Shown piece by piece: positions 8,192-15,967 of a stretch of DNA of 64,000 bases. The position numbers were made by a program, and so were the translations under genes. The notes beneath the pieces are model-generated. The model saw only the letters and a program-made list of their open reading frames with translations, was not told the DNA's origin and did not search any database. The stretch spans positions 28,844 to 92,843 of the forward strand of contig JARLFY010000025.1 in the NCBI GenBank assembly GCA_031296325.1, in the 5' to 3' direction. Every line of letters begins with the position of its first letter. Position 1 is the first letter of the stretch. Source of the stretch: Acidobacteriaceae bacterium (lineage in GTDB: Bacteria; Acidobacteriota; Terriglobia; Terriglobales; Acidobacteriaceae).

Positions 8192-9829
8192 CCGATTGAG
8201 CAGATCAACCGGCTGATAGACGTCCTTGATGCGGAAGGCCCCGGCCAGATCGGGGTGCCGCCGGGCGACGGCGCGATACATCTCCCACGCCACGCGGCGA
8301 TAGCTGAAGTGGCCCGCCACGCCGCTGCGCAGCTCGGAGATATAGAGCGCCTCGGCCAAGTCCATCTTGAAGAGAGCGCGAACGCGTGTGCCAAGCGGCA
8401 GCAGGTAGGTCGCATTCTCTGGCCCTGCCGTATCGCACAGGCTGCGGTAGGCGGCGTGGGCGGCGTCCATGGCGGCTCTGTAGGCCTCGTCGAGTCCGCA
8501 CTCAACCAGCGTAGGCTGGCCCGGACAGACCGGCGTCTCGTAGCCGTGAAGATCCGTGTAGGGCTGGATGAGCTGTACGCAGCGGCGATGGCGGTGCATG
8601 TCGCGGAATCCGCCGATGTCCATCAGGATGTCGAACTTGAAGCTCTGTCCGGCGGAGAAGGCGCGGGGCAGTTCGTCGTGCGGGCCGCGATGCTTGGTGC
8701 CAAGGGCGACGATCTCCGCAATCCCCGCCGGACTCAGCGCGATCACCGTGCGCTGAATCTGGCGCAGCGGGTAGTGGCACTCGGAGTAGAGCAGCGAGCT
8801 AGCCAACTCGACCTCCAGCGGCCCTGCGAGTTCGACCAGATCGACGACCGGAGCGTCCTCTATTGGCTGGCCCGCCATCAACTCTGCGGCGGCTGCGCGC
8901 AGTTCGCCGCGGGTGGCAATGGCGTAGGCATTGGGAGCGGAGTACTTGACCAGCGTCGGCGCCGTCTTGACCGGGCGCAGCAGAACCTCGGCGAGCTTGT
9001 CGCCGCACAGCCTGTCGACCGAGCCGACCTCTTCGCACAGTACACGCGCCTCGGCGTGGGTGACGTTCCACGCAGGCTCTGCGGCGGCCTTGCGCAGCTT
9101 CTCTCCCAGGCTGCGCACCTCGGCGAACTCGCTGCCCAGCAACCGCGAGATCTGCCCTTCCAGCGTGCGCGCGCTGACGATCTGCCCCAGCGAGGTGTTG
9201 GTCGCCAGCGGCAGCAGATAACGCGCCACATCGAAGGCACGGGCCTTCAACGTGCGCAGATAGGCCTCATCCTTCATCTCCGCGGGCTTGGGAACGGCGT
9301 TCTTCAGCGACTTGAGCGTCCCCGCACTGACGCAGTCATACGCGGCGAAGAGCGCCTCGATCGAGCCGGTATAGTCCTCCGTACACTCGCCCAACTCCGG
9401 CGTGAACCAGCCCGACTTGCGGAAGTTCTGGTAGCGCGTGCTGCGCTCCTGTCCGTCCCAACGCTGCTCGTCCACCAGAGCAATCGCAGCCAGCAGCGAC
9501 AGGCGTTCGATGGCAAAGGGAATGTGCGCCAGATCGGCGATCGAGCGATGCCCATACTGAAAGTAGAAGGTGTTCAGGAACTGCTCAGCCCTCTGCGCGC
9601 TGATCTCCGCCAACGACTCCTTCATGTTGAGCGAGGAGCGCGAGTACTTCGCCATGGCGTAGGCCAGAACCTCCGGGTCCGCGCCCTGAATGGCGTAGAC
9701 ATCGGTCTGGTTCGCAGCAGAGACCGAAGCGGCGGGCTGGGTCGAGTCGGCGGGCTTCAGGTCGGCAGACTTCGCGGAAGAGTTCTGATCGGAGTTCGGG
9801 GAGGTAGGCATAGGCTGGTTATCGAGCAT
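8189..9829 (-). CDS. Tandem-domain ThyX-like (FAD-dependent thymidylate synthase family) protein
   Basis: The 546-residue product contains two regions related to ThyX, the flavin-dependent enzyme that methylates dUMP. Domain 1 (about residues 45-290) has YGHRSIADLAHIPFAIERLS and QERSTRYQNF, resembling the ThyX GH...S..F.IE and S.RY segments but lacking a clear RHR signature. Domain 2 (about 300-546) has DIGGFRDMHRHRRCVQ, a better match to the ThyX FRDLHRHR region, and ends in a conserved QPVDLL. Canonical ThyX proteins are 220-270 residues, so this is a duplicated form, and whether it makes dTMP is uncertain. A Ser/Ala/Pro-rich leader of about 40 residues precedes domain 1, and the exact start is unclear since no good ribosome-binding site is visible. 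The TAG stop lies inside a MITE end. Confidence 0.8.
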   Translation of the reverse strand: MLDNQPMPTSPNSDQNSSAKSADLKPADSTQPAASVSAANQTDVYAIQGADPEVLAYAMAKYSRSSLNMKESLAEISAQRAEQFLNTFYFQYGHRSIADLAHIPFAIERLSLLAAIALVDEQRWDGQERSTRYQNFRKSGWFTPELGECTEDYTGSIEALFAAYDCVSAGTLKSLKNAVPKPAEMKDEAYLRTLKARAFDVARYLLPLATNTSLGQIVSARTLEGQISRLLGSEFAEVRSLGEKLRKAAAEPAWNVTHAEARVLCEEVGSVDRLCGDKLAEVLLRPVKTAPTLVKYSAPNAYAIATRGELRAAAAELMAGQPIEDAPVVDLVELAGPLEVELASSLLYSECHYPLRQIQRTVIALSPAGIAEIVALGTKHRGPHDELPRAFSAGQSFKFDILMDIGGFRDMHRHRRCVQLIQPYTDLHGYETPVCPGQPTLVECGLDEAYRAAMDAAHAAYRSLCDTAGPENATYLLPLGTRVRALFKMDLAEALYISELRSGVAGHFSYRRVAWEMYRAVARRHPDLAGAFRIKDVYQPVDLLNR

Positions 9830-9987
9830 CTCAAACAGAATATGCTATCCGCGCTCGCCGCGTGAATCTGATTATTCCTTGAAGACATTGTCATTCTGAG
9901 CGGAGCAGAGAATCCCCGCATTTGTTCTTGCGGTTGCTTGTCCTAAATCCGCGTTCCTCCGTGCAGATCCGTGGTCGGCCCTTCGCC

Positions 9988-10614
9988 CTACAACTCCACA
10001 AAGTTTTTGAAGACCTGCAACCCCACCGCCGCCGACTTCTCCGGATGGAACTGCACGCCCATCACGTTGTCGCGTTCCACCGCTGCGGTAAACGTTCCGC
10101 CGTAGTGCGTGATTGCGGCGGTTGCCGCGACCACCGGCGCGCGCCACGAGTGCGTGTAGTAGACGAAGCCGCCGTCCTTCACCCCGCGCAGCAGCCGCGA
10201 GTCCTCGCGAATACCCTCAAGCGAGTTCCAGCCCACATGCGGCGACTTCAGATCCGCCCCCTCGTACACCGCAGGAAAATGCTCGCACATTCCCGCAAAC
10301 GCTCCCAGCCCCTTCGTCCCAGGAGCCTCGGTCGAGCCTTCGAAGAGCCACTGCAGGCCGACGCAGATCCCCAGAAACCACGCGCCTTTGGCGATACTCT
10401 CGCGCACGGCTTCGGTCAGGCCAAGATCTTCCAGCAACTGCGTCGACTGAAAGTGCCCCACGCCGGGGAGGACAACTTTGTCGGCCCCACGCACCACCTC
10501 CGGCGACTGCGTCACCACCACCTCGCGCGCGGTGCGTTCCTCGCCCAGCAGATAGCGCAGCGCCTTCACCACGCTCGTCAAATTCCCCGCCTTGTAATCA
10601 ATCACTGCAATCAT
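9988..10614 (-). CDS. hisH: Imidazole glycerol phosphate synthase, glutamine amidotransferase subunit
   Basis: HisH hydrolyses glutamine and channels ammonia to HisF for ring closure in histidine synthesis. The 208 residues show the class I amidotransferase features: MIAVIDYKAGNLTSV at the start, LPGVGHF near residue 70, the nucleophile in FLGICVGLQWLFEGS near 100, and the HPEKS catalytic His-Glu near 190. GGAG lies 6 bases before the ATG. It is the last recognisable his gene on the minus strand, separated from hisB by about 440 bases of repeats; its partner hisF is at 18934 on the other strand. Confidence 0.97.
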   Translation of the reverse strand: MIAVIDYKAGNLTSVVKALRYLLGEERTAREVVVTQSPEVVRGADKVVLPGVGHFQSTQLLEDLGLTEAVRESIAKGAWFLGICVGLQWLFEGSTEAPGTKGLGAFAGMCEHFPAVYEGADLKSPHVGWNSLEGIREDSRLLRGVKDGGFVYYTHSWRAPVVAATAAITHYGGTFTAAVERDNVMGVQFHPEKSAAVGLQVFKNFVEL

Positions 10615-10697
10615 CGAAACTCCAAATACTTAACACCGATTTTCACCGAGAGGCACCGATCAAAAGCAGTTCTCAATAAAATCTGGGTTCCACGGAC

Positions 10698-10858
10698 TAG
10701 AACATTTCAGAAATTGCTATAGTCCAATTTGTTTGTCATTCCGTAGCATTATTAGTGTGCCATTCCGTCGCGTCTTTTGTTTGTCATTCCGTAGCAAAGC
10801 GAAGGAATCTGCTTTTGCTCACTTCACAACGGTCTGCACCATTACCGAAAGCGCTCTA
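10698..10858. mobile_element. MITE-like element, 161 bp
   Basis: Ends TA+GAACATTTCAGAAATTGCTATAG and TTACCGAAAGCGCTC+TA. The core contains left-half repeats and a complete hairpin ATTCCGTAGCAAAGCGAAGGAAT followed by CTGCTTTTGCTC. It lies upstream of hisH, between hisH and hisB. Confidence 0.75.
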
Positions 10859-10888
10859 GAGTACTGATTCATTAATTCGTAGCAATAA

Positions 10889-11001
10889 ACCAAGGGCCAA
10901 GGACGCTAAACCAAGGGCTGAAGGCCCGTTCTATACCAGCCTAGGCCGAAGGCCTAGGGTTACGTTCATCACGGAACCAAGGGCTGAAGGCCCGAACTAT
11001 A
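10889..11001. repeat. Palindromic repeat family B (GGGCTGAAGGCCC / CCTAGGCC-GAA-GGCCTAGG)
   Basis: Three short palindromes in series: CCAAGGGCTGAAGGCCCG at 10911-10928, the perfect hairpin CCTAGGCC-GAA-GGCCTAGG at 10940-10958, and another CCAAGGGCTGAAGGCCCG at 10978-10995. Related series occur near 19853, 27680, 29262 and 37335. Together with the MITE this fills the gap between hisH and hisB. Confidence 0.75.
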
Positions 11002-11054
11002 ACTTCATAGAACTACTAACTCCGAACACTAGATCGGTGTTATGTTCTCCATCG

Positions 11055-11663
11055 TTACAGCAGTCCCTTGGTACTCGGCAGCATCTCGCGCATTCTTTCA
11101 TCACGCGAGCAGGCGCCGCGCATGGCTCGGGCGAAGGCCTTGAAGATGGCTTCGATCTTGTGGTGATTGCTGCGTCCGTACATGATTTTTACGTGGACGT
11201 TGGCCTTGGCTCCGCGCGCGAATCCCTCGAAGAAGTCCGTCAGTAGCTCGCTCTGGAAGTCGCCGACCATGGGCACGGTGACTTGGTCGTCGACGACGTA
11301 GGCCGTGCGCCCGCTCAGGTCAACGGCGGCGACGGCCAGCGTCTCGTCCATCGTCATCACGAAGTAGCCCGCGCGCATGATGCCCTTCTTGTCGCCCAGC
11401 GCAATGCCGAAGGCCTCGCCCAGTGCGATGCCCACGTCCTCCACCGTGTGGTGCTGATCGACGTCGAGGTCGCCGGTGCATTTGAGCGTGAGGTCGAAGC
11501 CGCCGTGGCGCGTGAACAGCTCCAGCATGTGGTCGAAGAATCGAATCCCGGTCGAGACCGAGTACGCGCCCTGGCCATCAATCGTCAGCGTCAAGGCAAT
11601 CTGCGTCTCGGTCGTACTGCGCTCGATCGTACCCGTGCGAACACTCTCAATTTGTGAATCCAT
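11055..11663 (-). CDS. hisB: Imidazoleglycerol-phosphate dehydratase
   Basis: HisB (monofunctional dehydratase) converts imidazole glycerol phosphate to imidazole acetol phosphate. In 202 residues it shows [17 protein letters not shown] near residue 42, the Mn-binding [14 protein letters not shown] near 70, and a second metal-binding segment [18 protein letters not shown] near 165. No N-terminal phosphatase domain is present. ATG 11663 follows GGAGA by 7 bases. It lies 30 bases after hisC in the operon. Confidence 0.97.
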   Translation of the reverse strand: MDSQIESVRTGTIERSTTETQIALTLTIDGQGAYSVSTGIRFFDHMLELFTRHGGFDLTLKCTGDLDVDQHHTVEDVGIALGEAFGIALGDKKGIMRAGYFVMTMDETLAVAAVDLSGRTAYVVDDQVTVPMVGDFQSELLTDFFEGFARGAKANVHVKIMYGRSNHHKIEAIFKAFARAMRGACSRDERMREMLPSTKGLL

Positions 11664-11693
11664 CACTCAATCTCCTATGCCGTCGCTGACTTG

Positions 11694-12803
11694 CTAACTC
11701 GCTGCTACCCAACCAATCTCTTGCAAAGACTCCTTCAATGCGGCGAGTCCCTGCGTCACATGATCTTCAATCCCAATCGTAATGCGTACGAAGCCATCGC
11801 ATCCGGGATCGCTCGACCGATCGCGCAGCAGCACGCCGCGTGTGCGCATCGCCTTCACCAACTCAGTATGCTTCGCGCCAATCTTCATCAGCACAAAGTT
11901 CGCGTGGCTGGGGAAAAAATCAATGCCAAGAGCGCGCAGCCCATCCATCATTCGCGCGCGCCCCGTGTTCACCTGATCGCAGTACCAGTCGAGATAAGTA
12001 CCGTCGGCCAGCGCCACCGGCAGGCAGTCCAGCGCGATGCCATTGACGTTGTAGGGCGAGCTGACCTTGCGCACCAGCTTCATCAACTCGGCATTCCCCG
12101 CCAGCATTCCAATGCGCAGAAACGCCAGTCCATAGGCCTTTGAAAACGTCCGCGCCACCAGCAGATTCGGCACCTTGCCCACATCGGCCAGCACCGAGTC
12201 GCCGTGAAAGTGATAGTAAGCCTCATCGGCCAAAACCACAGCCTGCGGAGCCGCAGCGCAGATGGCAAGCATTTGCTCGCGGCTAACGATTGCTCCCGTA
12301 GGATTGTTCGGCGAGGCGACAATAATCAGCTTGGTCTTCGGCGTAATCGCCGCAAGAAATCGCTCGTAGGGAAACTCCAGAGACTCGTCGGCCTGCACGC
12401 GAACCAGATGCGAGGTCATCATGCGCGCGCTGACCTCGTACATAAAGAAGGTCGGCGTGCAGATAATCGCCTCGTCGTCCTCCTCCAGAAACGCCGCGCA
12501 GATCAGGTGAATCGCCTCATCGACGCCGTTGGTCAGCAACACCTGATCGGGCCGCAAACCGAAGTGCTCCGCAGTAATCCGCTCCACGCCCTCGCGCTCG
12601 GGATACTTCGTCAAGCCCTCCGCAGTAGTCTGCTTCAGCCGCTTGAGTACCTTCGGCGACGCCGCATAAGTATTCTCATTGAAGTCCAACCGCAACGCAT
12701 CGCGCGCGGCCAGCGGAGGATGATACTCCGGCATCGCCAGCACCGCTCTGCGCGCCTGCGGCAACTCGTTCTTCACGCTCTCAACCTTAGCCACACTCGC
12801 CAT
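11694..12803 (-). CDS. hisC: Histidinol-phosphate aminotransferase
   Basis: HisC is a PLP-dependent fold-type I aminotransferase that converts imidazole acetol phosphate to histidinol phosphate. Visible motifs are LRLDFNENTYAASPKVL, the cofactor-ring segment ANNPTGA-type (SPNNPTGAIVS near residue 165), VLADEAYYHF near 190, and the PLP lysine in RTFSKAYGLAFLRIG near 220. I start at the ATG at 12803, which has GAGGCGGA upstream; a GTG immediately after the hisD stop (12833) would add ten unconserved residues. Product about 369 residues. Confidence 0.95.
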   Translation of the reverse strand: MASVAKVESVKNELPQARRAVLAMPEYHPPLAARDALRLDFNENTYAASPKVLKRLKQTTAEGLTKYPEREGVERITAEHFGLRPDQVLLTNGVDEAIHLICAAFLEEDDEAIICTPTFFMYEVSARMMTSHLVRVQADESLEFPYERFLAAITPKTKLIIVASPNNPTGAIVSREQMLAICAAAPQAVVLADEAYYHFHGDSVLADVGKVPNLLVARTFSKAYGLAFLRIGMLAGNAELMKLVRKVSSPYNVNGIALDCLPVALADGTYLDWYCDQVNTGRARMMDGLRALGIDFFPSHANFVLMKIGAKHTELVKAMRTRGVLLRDRSSDPGCDGFVRITIGIEDHVTQGLAALKESLQEIGWVAAS

Positions 12804-12833
12804 CCCATCCGCCTCACTCACTCGCAACCGCAC

Positions 12834-14093
12834 TTACCGCATCTTCACGCGCACACTCTGCGCATGGCCCATCAAACCCTCAGCCTCGGCCAGCGCAATC
12901 GCATGCGGCCCCATCGCGCGCAGCCCCTTGCGGGTGTACTGTTGCACCGTAATCACCTTGACGAAGTCCATCACGCTCAGCCCGCCGCGCACACGACCCA
13001 CGCGCCCCGTCGGCAAAACATGGTTCGGCCCAGAGATGTAGTCTCCCATCGACTGCGGCGAATACGCGCCCACAAACACCGAACCCGCATTGCGAACCCA
13101 CTTCAGATCCGCCGCTGCATCCACCGTCAGATGCTCCGGCGCCAGCCGATTCGTCAGCACGCGCGCCTCTGCAACCGTTTCGGTTACAAATACAAATCCC
13201 TGCGCCGCCAGCGACTGTTTTGCAATCGCATTGCTCTTCGCCTGCGCCTTCACCTCGACCATCACGGCCTCGGCAAGCGCGACGTTGCTGGTAATCAGCA
13301 CAGCCAGCGCCTCGGGATCGTGCTCCGCCTGCGCAACCATGTCTGCGGCAATCCCCGCTGCATCGCCCGTCTCGCTGGTCACCACAATCTCGGTCGGACC
13401 TGCGGGCATATCGATGCCGCACTCCTGCGAGACCATCACCTTGGCTGCCGTCACATAGAGATTTCCCGGCCCAACAATCTTGTTCACGCGCGCAATCGTC
13501 GCGGTTCCGTAAGCCATCGCCGCAATTGCCTGCGCTCCGCCGACGCGATAGAACTCCGTCACTCCAGCCAGCCACGCCGCAGCCAAAGTCTCCCGCGCGG
13601 GCTTCGGCGAGCAGACCACGATGCGCTCCACGCCCGCCACCTGCGCCGGAGTCGCCGTCATCAACAGCGTCGAGGGCAGCGGATAACGTCCGCCGGGAAC
13701 GTAGCAACCGACGCTCTCCAGCGGGCGAACAATCTGTCCAGCCTTCACTCCATCCGCCGGAGTGATCGTCCATTCCTTCGGCTTCTGCGCCGCAGCGAAG
13801 GCGCGAATGTTGGCCTGAGCCGCGCGCATCGCCGCTTGCAACTCCGGCGCAGTCGCCTTCCACGCGGCCTTCATCTCCTCGCGCGAGACCAGCAGCGAAG
13901 CCTCCGGCTTCATCCCATCGAACTTCGCCGACAGCTCGCGCAGAGCCGCATCGCCGCGCTCTCGCACCGATGTAACGATGCGCGTTACATCGGCTTCCAC
14001 CTTCGATGTGTTGGCCGCACCGCGCTGTTCGATCGTCTCGATCAGCGCGGCGGCAGCCTTCTTCGTTCGTCCAAACGTTCGTACCAGCTTCAT
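12834..14093 (-). CDS. hisD: Histidinol dehydrogenase
   Basis: HisD oxidises histidinol to histidine in two NAD-dependent steps using a zinc ion. The 419 residues contain VGCYVPGGRYPLPSTLLM near residue 115, VGPGNLYVTAAKVMVS near 205, DMPAGPTEIVV near 232, DMVAQAEHDPEA near 250 (zinc ligands and catalytic region) and the terminal GLMGHAQSVRVKMR. Length is normal. It is followed directly by hisC and preceded by a MITE that separates it from hisG. Confidence 0.97.
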   Translation of the reverse strand: MKLVRTFGRTKKAAAALIETIEQRGAANTSKVEADVTRIVTSVRERGDAALRELSAKFDGMKPEASLLVSREEMKAAWKATAPELQAAMRAAQANIRAFAAAQKPKEWTITPADGVKAGQIVRPLESVGCYVPGGRYPLPSTLLMTATPAQVAGVERIVVCSPKPARETLAAAWLAGVTEFYRVGGAQAIAAMAYGTATIARVNKIVGPGNLYVTAAKVMVSQECGIDMPAGPTEIVVTSETGDAAGIAADMVAQAEHDPEALAVLITSNVALAEAVMVEVKAQAKSNAIAKQSLAAQGFVFVTETVAEARVLTNRLAPEHLTVDAAADLKWVRNAGSVFVGAYSPQSMGDYISGPNHVLPTGRVGRVRGGLSVMDFVKVITVQQYTRKGLRAMGPHAIALAEAEGLMGHAQSVRVKMR

Positions 14094-14103
14094 TTCTATC
14101 CTC

Positions 14104-14220
14104 TAGCGCATTTCTCGAATTACTGTAGACCAGAGATGAATTGTCATTCTGAGCGGAGCGAAGAATCCCCGCATTTTGCTCGCCCCAAAGACGGTCTACA
14201 CCTTTACCGAAAAAGCTCTA
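14104..14220. mobile_element. MITE-like element, 117 bp, between hisG and hisD
   Basis: Flanked by TA at 14104-14105 and 14219-14220. The ends are GCGCATTTCTCGAATTACTGTAGACC and GGTCTACACCTTTACCGAAAAAGCTC, and the core hairpin is ATTCTGAGCGGAGCGAAGAAT. Its right end is 4 bases from the hisG stop codon. The element sits inside the his operon and must be transcribed with it if the operon is a single unit. Confidence 0.85.
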
Positions 14221-14223
14221 CTT

Positions 14224-15099
14224 TTACAGAACGACTTTGCTCAGCGGATACTCGACGATTCCGGTTGCGCCTGCATCCTTCAACTTGGGAATGACTTCGC
14301 GCACAATGGTCTCGTCGATGATGGTGTTCAGTGCGACCCACTCGGCGTCCTTCAGGTGCGAGATGGTCGGCGAGTTCAACGCGGGCAGTTGCGCGACGAT
14401 CTTGTCGAGGTCGGCCTTCGGCGCATTCATCATCAGGCCCACGCGGCCCTGCGCAGCGATGGCGGCGTTCAACATCAGCGCGATGTTCTCGATTTTCTTG
14501 CGCTTCCAGTCGTCCTTGAACGCATCCTTGTTGGCGATCAACTGCGTCTCGCTCTCCATCAGCGTCTCGATGATGCGCAGACGATTGGCGCGCAGGCTCG
14601 ATCCGGTCTCGGTGACTTCGACGATCGCGTCGGCCAGAGTCGGAGGCTTTACCTCAGTCGCGCCCCAGCTAAACTCCACCTTGACGGGAATGTTCTTGCT
14701 CGCGAAGTAGCGCTTGGTGAACTCCACCAACTCGGTCGCGATGACCTTGCCCGCCAGATCTTCCGGCTTCTGAAAGGGAGAATCCTCCGGCACACACAGA
14801 ACCCACTTCACCTTCTGCCGGCTCACCTTGGAGTAGGTCAGACTGGTGATGTACTCCACGTCCGTCTCGTTCTCCAACACCCAGTCGTTGCCGGTCAGAC
14901 CCGCGTCCAGCGCGCCCTTTTCCACGTAGCGAGCCATCTCCTGCGCGCGCACCAGCATGCACTCGATCTCGTCATCGTCGATACCGGGGAAGTAGCTTCG
15001 TCCACTGGCCGAGATCCGCCAGCCCGCACGCTCGAACAGAGCAATCGTTGCATCCTGCAAACTACCCTTGGGAATTCCCAACTTCAACTTCGTTGCCAT
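14224..15099 (-). CDS. hisG: ATP phosphoribosyltransferase, long form
   Basis: HisG catalyses the first step of histidine synthesis, joining PRPP and ATP, and is the usual target of histidine feedback. From ATG 15099 (with AGGAG 6 bases upstream) the product is 291 residues: [22 protein letters not shown] at the start, [12 protein letters not shown] near 70, and a C-terminal stretch to LSKVVL consistent with the regulatory domain of the long form, which does not need HisZ. An upstream in-frame start would add 22 unconserved residues. Confidence 0.94.
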   Translation of the reverse strand: MATKLKLGIPKGSLQDATIALFERAGWRISASGRSYFPGIDDDEIECMLVRAQEMARYVEKGALDAGLTGNDWVLENETDVEYITSLTYSKVSRQKVKWVLCVPEDSPFQKPEDLAGKVIATELVEFTKRYFASKNIPVKVEFSWGATEVKPPTLADAIVEVTETGSSLRANRLRIIETLMESETQLIANKDAFKDDWKRKKIENIALMLNAAIAAQGRVGLMMNAPKADLDKIVAQLPALNSPTISHLKDAEWVALNTIIDETIVREVIPKLKDAGATGIVEYPLSKVVL

Positions 15100-15142
15100 C
15101 ACACTCTCCTGAAGAATCTCTGAATCCGATTTTGTTTTGAAG

Positions 15143-15197
15143 GGGCGGGACTTTAGTCCCGCCATAAATCGCCAGCATCCAATGGGGCTTTAGCCCC
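15143..15197. repeat. Two-hairpin palindromic repeat (GGGCTTTAGCCC type)
   Basis: GGGCGGGACTTTAGTCCCGCC at 15143-15163 and GGGGCTTTAGCCCC at 15184-15197, the same arrangement as at 5568-5622. It lies in the 134-base gap between hisI and hisG. In the first palindrome both arms differ from the other copy in a complementary way (GGGAC/GTCCC against GGGGC/GCCCT, one mismatch). Confidence 0.7.
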
Positions 15198-15233
15198 CGA
15201 GGGAAACTTGAACGCTTATCTCAATCGTTCTCT

Positions 15234-15587
15234 TTACTTCCCTGCCGCAACTGGAATCGGCTTGGTAAAGCAGCTCACCGTTCCCTCGTGGCAGACCAGT
15301 CCATCGCCCTCGACCTCAACGCGGAACAGCAGCGTGTCGTTGTCGCAGTCGGTTGCAGCGCTGATGATGCGCAGACGATTACCGCTGGTCTCGCCCTTCA
15401 TCCAAAGCTTCTGGCGAGTGCGACTCCAGAAGGTTACGAAGCCGCTCTCCAGCGTCTTCTGGTAACTAATCTCGTTCAGGAAGCCGAGCATCAGCATCTC
15501 GCCGGTCTTGGCGTCCTGCACGATTCCCGGGACCAGGCCATCCATCTTGGCAAAGTCGATTGTTGGTGCGTTCTGTACGTTGCTCAT
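15234..15587 (-). CDS. hisI: Phosphoribosyl-AMP cyclohydrolase
   Basis: HisI opens the adenine ring of phosphoribosyl-AMP, the third step of histidine synthesis. The 117-residue product has GLVPGIVQDAKTGEMLMLGF near residue 15, LWMKGETSGNRLRI near 62, and DCDNDTLLFRVEVEGDGLVCHEG near 82, which carries the Asp and Cys residues that bind magnesium and zinc. It is monofunctional with no HisE domain, and no hisE is in the window. It is the first structural gene after the his leader. Confidence 0.96.
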   Translation of the reverse strand: MSNVQNAPTIDFAKMDGLVPGIVQDAKTGEMLMLGFLNEISYQKTLESGFVTFWSRTRQKLWMKGETSGNRLRIISAATDCDNDTLLFRVEVEGDGLVCHEGTVSCFTKPIPVAAGK

Positions 15588-15615
15588 CTCATTCTCGCTT
15601 TCGATATTTTTTACG

Positions 15616-15645
15616 TTGTCATTCTGGCGAAGCCAGAATCCCCGT
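15616..15645. repeat. REP-like core hairpin
   Basis: ATTCTGGC-GAA-GCCAGAAT (15621-15639) is a perfect version of the core hairpin found inside the MITE-like elements, here without terminal repeats. It lies between the his attenuator and hisI. Confidence 0.7.
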
Positions 15646-15764
15646 ATTTAGTCGTTGCTTGTCTCTTCTGATAAATACTTCCAAACGGTTGAACTCATTT
15701 CGGACTACTTGCAAATCGTTGTTGCGGCTTCAAGAGTTGCGTTCTGATTGCGTCCGCGCGCAGC

Positions 15765-15800
15765 AAAAAGGCCCGCTCGCGGTATGCGCGTCGGCGGGCC
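15765..15800 (-). terminator. his attenuator terminator
   Basis: On the minus strand GGCCCGC (15800-15794) pairs with GCGGGCC (15776-15770), with additional CGCG/CGCG pairing inside, and is followed by five U (15769-15765). It begins 25 bases after the leader stop codon and lies 178 bases before hisI. Its 5' arm overlaps the region that can pair with 15848-15859 to form an antiterminator. Confidence 0.85.
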
Positions 15801-15824
15801 TCTGGAATCCTGGTGTGCGTTTTG

Positions 15825-15908
15825 CTACTTCGCCCAGCCACAGACAGCCGCCAACACGCTTGTCGCATGATGATGGTGATGTCCACGATGCTCGGTCGAA
15901 AAGCTCAT
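15825..15908 (-). CDS. hisL: his operon leader peptide (attenuator ORF)
   Basis: This 27-codon ORF starts ATG AGC TTT and ends TGG GCG AAG TAG. Codon 7 is His and codons 10-14 are five consecutive His codons (CAT CAC CAT CAT CAT). It lies directly upstream of a rho-independent terminator and the hisI-hisG-hisD-hisC-hisB genes on the same strand. Codons 17-21 (RNA GCGUGUUGGCGG, 15859-15848) can pair over 12 bp, two of them G.U, with CCGCCGACGCGC (15797-15786), the 5' arm of the terminator. This is the expected layout for ribosome-mediated attenuation by charged tRNA-His. The ribosome-binding site is weak (GGAAC, 4 bases before ATG). The peptide itself is presumably non-functional. Confidence 0.85.
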   Translation of the reverse strand: MSFSTEHRGHHHHHATSVLAAVCGWAK

Positions 15909-15916
15909 CTGTTCCA

Positions 15917-15958
15917 AGGCTACCGTCAACCCATTCCCTTTGTCAACGCAGAATCATA
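15917..15958 (-). promoter_or_regulatory. Candidate his operon promoter region
   Basis: The 59 bases between the TIGR03435 gene and hisL contain TATGAT (15958-15953), a good -10 that would give about a 40-base leader before hisL but has a poor -35. They also contain TTGACA (15946-15941), a perfect -35 with only a weak -10 (TAGCCT, 18-base spacing) that would make hisL nearly leaderless. Read-through from the upstream gene is also possible. Confidence 0.35.
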
Positions 15959-15967
15959 AGATCGGCA

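Noticed and set aside
8255-9865. A 536-codon plus-strand frame opposite the ThyX-like gene
   Set aside because: It is antisense to a gene with recognisable domains, is Arg/Gln/Leu-rich in the pattern of a GC-rich shadow frame, and has no motif.
12204-14294. A 696-codon plus-strand frame opposite hisC and hisD
   Set aside because: Antisense shadow of two well-conserved genes, His/Arg/Leu-rich, without domains; it even runs into a MITE.
15695-15886. Alternative 63-codon frame across the his leader (starts MDITIIMRQ)
   Set aside because: It overlaps the His-codon leader in another frame and would run through the terminator; the five-His frame with a stop before the terminator fits attenuation far better.
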